Part shown: in pieces, positions 58,882 to 64,000 of the stretch
How the letters are laid out: the number at the start of each line of letters is the position of its first letter
Numbering within the stretch: position 1 is the first letter of the stretch
Source of the DNA: Talinum fruticosum
Lineage: Eukaryota > Streptophyta > Magnoliopsida > Caryophyllales > Talinaceae
Direction of reading: 5' to 3'
Assembly: GCA_021018815.1 (NCBI GenBank)
Contig: JAITYX010000049.1
Coordinates: 3,658,001-3,722,000, forward strand
DNA length: 64,000 bases
Program-made: the position numbers and the translations under genes
The notes under the pieces: model-generated
Seen by the model: only the letters and a program-made list of their open reading frames with translations
The model's database searches: none
What the model was told of the DNA's origin: nothing

Positions 58882-59290
58882 CACTACAAGTAAACACGAG
58901 TAAATTAGCGTCGGACAAAATCGGACGCCAAATCCAGAAAATCCGACACTAAACGTCTTTAGTGTCGGATTAGAAGTCGGATAAAATTCGACGCTGAAGA
59001 CCTCAACGCTAAAAACTTTCGCGTCGGATTTACCATCCGACGCTAATAGTGTCAGATTTAATTCGTGTCCGACGCTATTAGCGTTGGATTTTTACTATTA
59101 GCATCGAGATCTGTCCGACGCTAACAGCGTCGGACACTGAATCCGACGCTAATTTCGTTTTCTTTTTCAGCCCTCGCTTCATTTTAGCGTCGGATTTTTG
59201 TGTTTAGTGTCGGCTTTTTGACTTAAATAGTGTTGGATTTTGTGTGCGACGTTAAAATCCGACGCTAAATGTTCCATTATTTTGCCGGAG
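58882..59290. repeat. CACTA-B terminal and subterminal repeats
   Basis: More than ten copies of a GCGTCGGA/TCCGACGC motif in both orientations. The motif differs from the GCGACGGA type of CACTA-A, so the two elements belong to different CACTA families. Confidence 0.85.
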
Positions 59291-59567
59291 CTTTTTAACA
59301 TTTGCTATTCCGTTTTTACATATATTTCCTGCAAAACATTTACATAAAAGTCCGACTTCTTCTCTACATAGTAATACACGAATACACAAATACATTGCTT
59401 GTGATTGGTTACATTAAAGTCTAACAATCATCCACAAACCACCAAGTATTCATCAGCCTAACAACGAACATTCGCAACAGTTTATTCAACAAATCGGTTC
59501 AAAGTTCAACAAAGCAATTCAACAAACAAACCAATTCAAAGTTCAACAAACAAACCATGCTAAGAAA

Positions 59568-61001
59568 TTAGTTAGAACCACCGGACATCCTGTCAACTTG
59601 TGATTGGAGGTTTTGAATGAGTTTCATTGCTTCTTCCATGGCCTTTTGCTAACTCTCGACCATTTTTCTTTGCTCTTCCATGGCTTTTTGATGACTCTCG
59701 TTAATTTTCTTTGCTGATCAAGTTGTTCTTGGGTTGATTGAAGTTGTGATTGTAGCTGAGAATAAGCCGAGGAATTGTAGGTAACACTCGCAGAGGATGT
59801 CGAGGCAGTAGGCTTCTCATAGAACATTGTTGCGGAATTACCCAATCCATAGATGGTTGATTTTTTACTCCATCCACCCGACACCTCATAGTAGAGGGTC
59901 TCCGCCTCTTTGTCCCCTCTTGAAAACCAGGCTTGGCTCTAACTCGCTTCATGTTTTTCCTACAAAAGGGAAAGCATCCATTGTACATTCAATATGAATA
60001 TCCCCTACAATTGTCTATTTCACTCTATTTGCTTGTAAAGGTTTATGGAGATAATATTGTTACCCACAGAGATTTGGACCGGTCATTGACGAAAACCTTT
60101 CCAGATTGAGCATCATCCTTACTACGACTCCTCACAAACAATGCAGATGGAGTAGGATTCTTCCCTTCCTTGATCTAGGCATACAAAATATGCAATAAAG
60201 TTACACAAACTAAATTATGTGTATAAAATGAAAGAAAACCAAAATACTAAAGTTTATACCATTTGGACTACGAGATCTGCGGTTGAGACTAACCCTTGGC
60301 TATATAAGGTTCCTGCTTTTGGGCCTTCTGTCCTATTCTTGAAGCATTGGGCAGATTTTTTTGAAATTCAGAGCTACCTCTTAGCCCCTTCAACCTCTCT
60401 CGCCCTCATCCGACAACCAAGTTATTGGTTTATCATCGGACCTTTTTCCAGACCTTCGTCGCTAAGTTCCTCAAATTTTTACCAACTTTCTTCTTCCACT
60501 CTGCATAGACTTCTTGAGAAAGTTCTGAAGCCCAAGTATACTTACCCTGTTTTACACAAATATTAACAAACATAAATTGAAAATATTAAAAACTACTCAT
60601 ATATATCCAATTGTTTTCAAGTTTTTTACCTCAAAAGTCCTCCACAAAAGTTGTAACTCTTCTTTAGGGAGATTTGATAAACATGTGCACTCGCCATTGT
60701 AGAAACTCTTGATATCATCTGATATAGCTCGTGACAACTTCGACTAAGTGAACCTGCAATAAAATTATTTAGTTAAAAGTACCCAAAGAATACGAAAAAT
60801 AAACCAAATTACCGAGACATACCACCGGTTATCATCATCCTTTGCCAAAACTCTCTTCCTGCAAGGTGCCCCTTGTTGTGAGCTATATCCCTATGATGAT
60901 GATGATTGAGTCTGGACTATAGCATGATCGGCCCCAACATTGGAATCGGAACCACAAGTAGGCGCACCATGATTTAGTGCAAAACCTTTTGTTCGAGGCA
61001 T
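59568..61001 (-). pseudogene. CACTA-B TNPA-type gene
   Basis: Minus-strand ATG at 61001 (MPRTKGFALNHGAPTCGSD). Apparent exons carry CRKRVLAKDDDNRW, a TWASELSQEVYAEWKKKVGK-like block near 60480-60545, GLISWRPNT... and WSKKSTIYGLGNSATMF, the YGLG motif of the plant En/Spm TNPA family (compare KKGHIYGLG in CACTA-A). It ends in a Gln-rich coiled coil (QSQLQSTQEQLDQQRK) and AMKLIQNLQSQVDRM, with stop TAA at 59568-59570. Exon boundaries cannot be fixed by eye and at least two frame changes are present. Likely role: binding of the subterminal repeats. Confidence 0.68.
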
Positions 61002-61136
61002 ATTTGTATATACAATGAATAATGTCATGCAAAGAAAATTTAAGTATATATATTCAAAAATAAATTAATATACACAAAAAATCAAAACATAAATCAAAAT
61101 CATAACATAGATCGTTTGGTTATCAATGTCACGAGA

Positions 61137-64000
61137 TTACAATATTACTTCAAAATCATCATCATCATCATTAGCTACAATGTCATCATCAATGTCATTA
61201 TACAATAAAAGACTGTCATCATCTGTCTCCCGTTCAAAATTATCATCCTCGTTTTCAGCATTGAAATCGACTTCATTAGCTTCCTCTTCAATTATGTCCT
61301 CAAATTCATTTTCAACTCCTTCTTGGACTCCTTCGAACTCACACAAAGTAGGAGGATTTTCATTAGTATCCTCTTGGAATGTCTGTATCATTGAGTGGTG
61401 CTTCAATGGTTGATCTTGGTTTTATCTTAATCACCGGCCACCATTGGTTTCTATCGTTCCTTATACTTGGATAAGGGGTAAAATACACTTGCATAACTTT
61501 GGATGCCAATACAAATAGATTATACTTTGGGTACTTCTTTATATCGTTGACATCCACTAATTTATATTGCTCATGTATATTAATACCCCTTATAGAATCA
61601 AACCATTCACATTTGAACAAACCCTGTCTTGTAAGAGCGAGAATCCCCAACATACTCTAACTCAATCACCTCTAGAAGAATGACATAATAATAAATGTCA
61701 TCTACCCCTTTCACGAGATACCCCATAGTTCATACTCGGCCTTGTTTTGACCGTATTTATGGGTGTGAAAGTAGTAATTATTTATGTAATAATGGTTAAA
61801 ACTACGCACATCCTTCTTTGGACCAAGTGCCAAACTTTTAATTACTCCATTGTTCTCGTTCAAATGAAAAACCTACGCCATTAAAATATAAGTTAATGAA
61901 AATGTAATACATATTTAAATCACTGCAACACAACGTCAATATACTAACCTTCTCTCGAAACCACTTTGGAAATTCATTATCAAACTTACTCCATACTTCA
62001 TCTTTCTTAACACGTGGATGTAGTGTAATCATTTCATCATCAAATTGCCTTAGTTGGGGAAAATGCTTATTATTTGTTCGTTATCATTAAAAGATAATAT
62101 ATGACAAAATTATTCAAGTTGATAGTCATACCGTTCATAATCCTCTAGTATTTCACAATTCTGAAGAATGTATGCATGAGCTGCATCATACTCGCGTTGA
62201 TCAAGGTATCTCATACGTCCTTCACTCGGGGCATACCCAACATTAAAGGAGAAAACATCCGGAATGTGTTCACCTTGATTCTCCTCTATATGAGGATATG
62301 CATTTCGCCCAAGATCTCTTGTTTTTGTGTCAACATTTTGCTCAAAGTAAGCAGCACAAAAATTTGAAATCTCCTCTTTTAGATATGGATTGCAAATGGA
62401 TGGTTCAACACGAGCTTTATTGCCGACTTTCTTCTTTAAATGATGCAGAAATCTGCATCATAAGTACAAATATTTAATATCGTCACTACAAAATATTAAT
62501 TGACAACTTGATAAGAATCACCCGATACCTTTCAAAGGGATACATCCATCTATACTGAACGGGTCCACCCACTTTAGCCTCATATGGTAAGTGCACAGGA
62601 AGATGCTCCATCACATTAAAGAATGATGGAGGGAAGATCATCTCCATCTTAGATAGTATTTCAGGGATATTTGCCTCTAATCGGAGTACATCCTTCGTTC
62701 GCAAATGAGCGGCGCATAAATCCTCGAAGAATTGGCTCAGTTCCGTAAGGAGTTTCCAAACATTTGGAGGCAGTAATTCCTCAATGCTATGGGTAATAAT
62801 CGCTCCATAAGGATGTGACAATCATGGCTTTTCAAATTATGCAACTTTGCATTTTTTCCATCAACACATCAACTTAAATTACTAGCATATCCGTCTTGTA
62901 ACTTAAGTTGTTTTAGCCACTCACATAAAGCTTTTCTTGCCTCTTTATTCATAACATATGGAGCGTCCGGAACAGCTTCAGTTCGTCCTTGATCAGCATG
63001 TTCAGTAGTCCGAATGTTTAGCTTTCGACGCTTACAATGAGTGGCTAAATCCTTTCTTACATTGATGTCATCCTTAGTTTTTACCTTTACATCCATGATT
63101 GTGTTGATTACTTGATTAAACACATTCTTTTCGACATGCATGACATCTAAATTGTGACGTAGGAGAAGGTCTTTCCAATATGACAATTCCCTGAATATGC
63201 TTCGCTTTGTCCAATTGTGAGACTCGGAGATAACCACCAATTGAGCCATGATAATCAACAGAGTTAGGCATTGTACATATGCAATCCCATATTTGATCAC
63301 CTTTAAGACGAGGAGGAGGAGGTGAATAGTCAACCTTATTTTTCAAAAAACACTCTTGTTAGACCTAAAACGATGACCTTCGGGAAGAAATTGTGTATGA
63401 CAATCAAACCATGTGGTCTTCTTCCCATGTTTTAGTCCGAATACCTTCGTGTTTTCCATGCAATAAGGACAAGCTAATTTCCCGATGTCATCCAACCCGA
63501 AAGCATACCATATGCTGAAAAGTCACTTATTGTCCACATAACTCGCTGCCTTCAACGTAAAGTTATTCTTTTTCGAAACATCATACGTTTGAAGGCGAAC
63601 ATCCTACAAGTGCTTCAATTCCTCAATGAGGGGTTGTAAATAAACGTCAAGTTTCCCTTAGGACTTTTTGGGCCAGGAATCAACAAAGTAAGAAACATGA
63701 ATTGTCTCTTCATACACAACCAAGGTGGTAAATTGTATAGAGTTGCAATTACAGGCCAACAGAATACGTCCGCCCAAAATTGCCAAATGGGGCGAAGCCA
63801 TCGATACATAAACCTAATCGAACATTGTGAGGTTCGGCGGAAAATTCCTTGAAAGTGACAACGAAATGCTTCCAGGCTTCACTATCTCATGGATGTGCCA
63901 TTGAGCCACTTTCACGTGGATTTTCATAATGCCACCTCATTTGGGCCATCGTGCCATTCGTTGCATACAATCTTTGTAATCTCGGCCCAATTGGAAAGTA
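61137..64000 (-). pseudogene. CACTA-B TNP2-type transposase, incomplete
   Basis: Read leftward from the window edge: WADVFCWPVIATLYNLPPWLCMKR and LTLLIPGPKSPKGN (63809-63615), KGDQIWDCI, LLLRHNLDVMHVEKNVFNQV (about 63140), KEARKALCEWLKQLKLQDGYASN, then a DUF4218-type region (LTELSQFFEDLCAAHL, MEMIFPPSFFNVMEHL, GGPVQYRWMYPFERY; 62821-62520), a DUF4216-type region (FKCEWFDSIRGI, NLFVLASKVMQVYF; 61653-61400) and an Asp/Glu-rich tail ending at 61137. These are the hallmarks of CACTA TNP2 proteins, which excise and insert the element. The N-terminal part lies beyond 64000. Introns near 62040-62200 and 61680-61840 are likely; stops and frame changes within blocks suggest decay. Confidence 0.8.

Larger units (their letters stand above)
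58882..64000 (-). mobile_element. CACTA-B: CACTA (En/Spm) transposon, right end outside the window
   Basis: Starts CACTACAAGTAAACACGAG inserted in gag-only leader sequence (host match 18605-18625), followed by TCCGACGCTAA/GCGTCGGATTT subterminal repeats to about 59280. Genes run leftward: TNP2-type transposase (from beyond 64000 to 61137) and TNPA-type gene (61001-59568). This is the canonical gene pair; CACTA-B retains the catalytic region that CACTA-A has lost, though frames are interrupted. Confidence 0.85.

Noticed and set aside
61126..61413. Plus-strand Ser-rich 95-codon frame
   Set aside because: Antisense of the acidic tail of the CACTA-B transposase.

Overview
This window is plant nuclear DNA made almost entirely of transposable elements. 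I found no host gene, tRNA, rRNA or CRISPR array. The evidence is plant-type LTR retrotransposons (Ty1/copia of the Sirevirus/SIRE type and gag-only Ty3/gypsy-like elements), two CACTA (En/Spm) transposons with TNP2/TNPA-type genes, MITE-like elements, trinucleotide microsatellites and primer-binding sites resembling the plant initiator tRNA-Met site. The pattern suggests heterochromatic or pericentromeric DNA, probably from a eudicot. The species cannot be told from the sequence.

Left part (1-22.4 kb). A truncated, inverted copia fragment (copia-D, to 1753) abuts a gypsy-type gag-only array. The array reads LTR, gag remnant, LTR, gag remnant, broken LTR (1754-21790), with no pol genes. Its first LTR is split by a full-length copia element (copia-A, 2980-15462). 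Copia-A is itself split by a reverse-oriented solo LTR of its own family (11933-13486) with a perfect 5-bp target duplication. The array's last LTR is split by a MITE-like element (20008-21100) and abuts an inverted copia LTR fragment. From 22.4 to 26.0 kb lies AT-rich non-coding DNA holding one MITE, a diverged tandem duplication and an ATT/ATC microsatellite.

Middle (26-56.1 kb). An inverted copia element (copia-C) has been expanded by later insertions: a full-length copia element in its 3' ORF (copia-B, 26348-36878, target duplication GAATC), a 1.4-kb solo-LTR-like element in its pol (40008-41386), a 3.15-kb gypsy-type solo LTR in its integrase (42234-45387, target duplication CATAC), and a CACTA transposon in its gag (47641-54298). 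The CACTA element carries its own copia solo LTR (48476-49797, target duplication GAAGG).

Right part (56.1-64 kb). A second gag-only gypsy locus again has the order LTR piece, gag, LTR, internal piece. It is interrupted by a second CACTA transposon (from 58882) whose TNPA-like and TNP2-like genes lie on the minus strand and run off the window.

All coding regions are interrupted, so I call them pseudogenes. The copia elements share the order 5' LTR, gag, protease, integrase, RT, RNase H, spacer, extra ORF, polypurine tract, 3' LTR. In all four copies the spacer before the extra ORF carries a TATA-like box and a CT-rich leader. The observations most worth following are that conserved internal promoter-like module, the tandem LTR-gag organisation of the gag-only family with stop codons shared between distant copies, and a recurrent exchange of CAG/CTG with CG, CTCG or CGAG. 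That exchange removes bases exactly at LTR ends and inside the primer-binding sites, and looks like either a systematic sequencing artefact at CHG sites or a real mutational bias.
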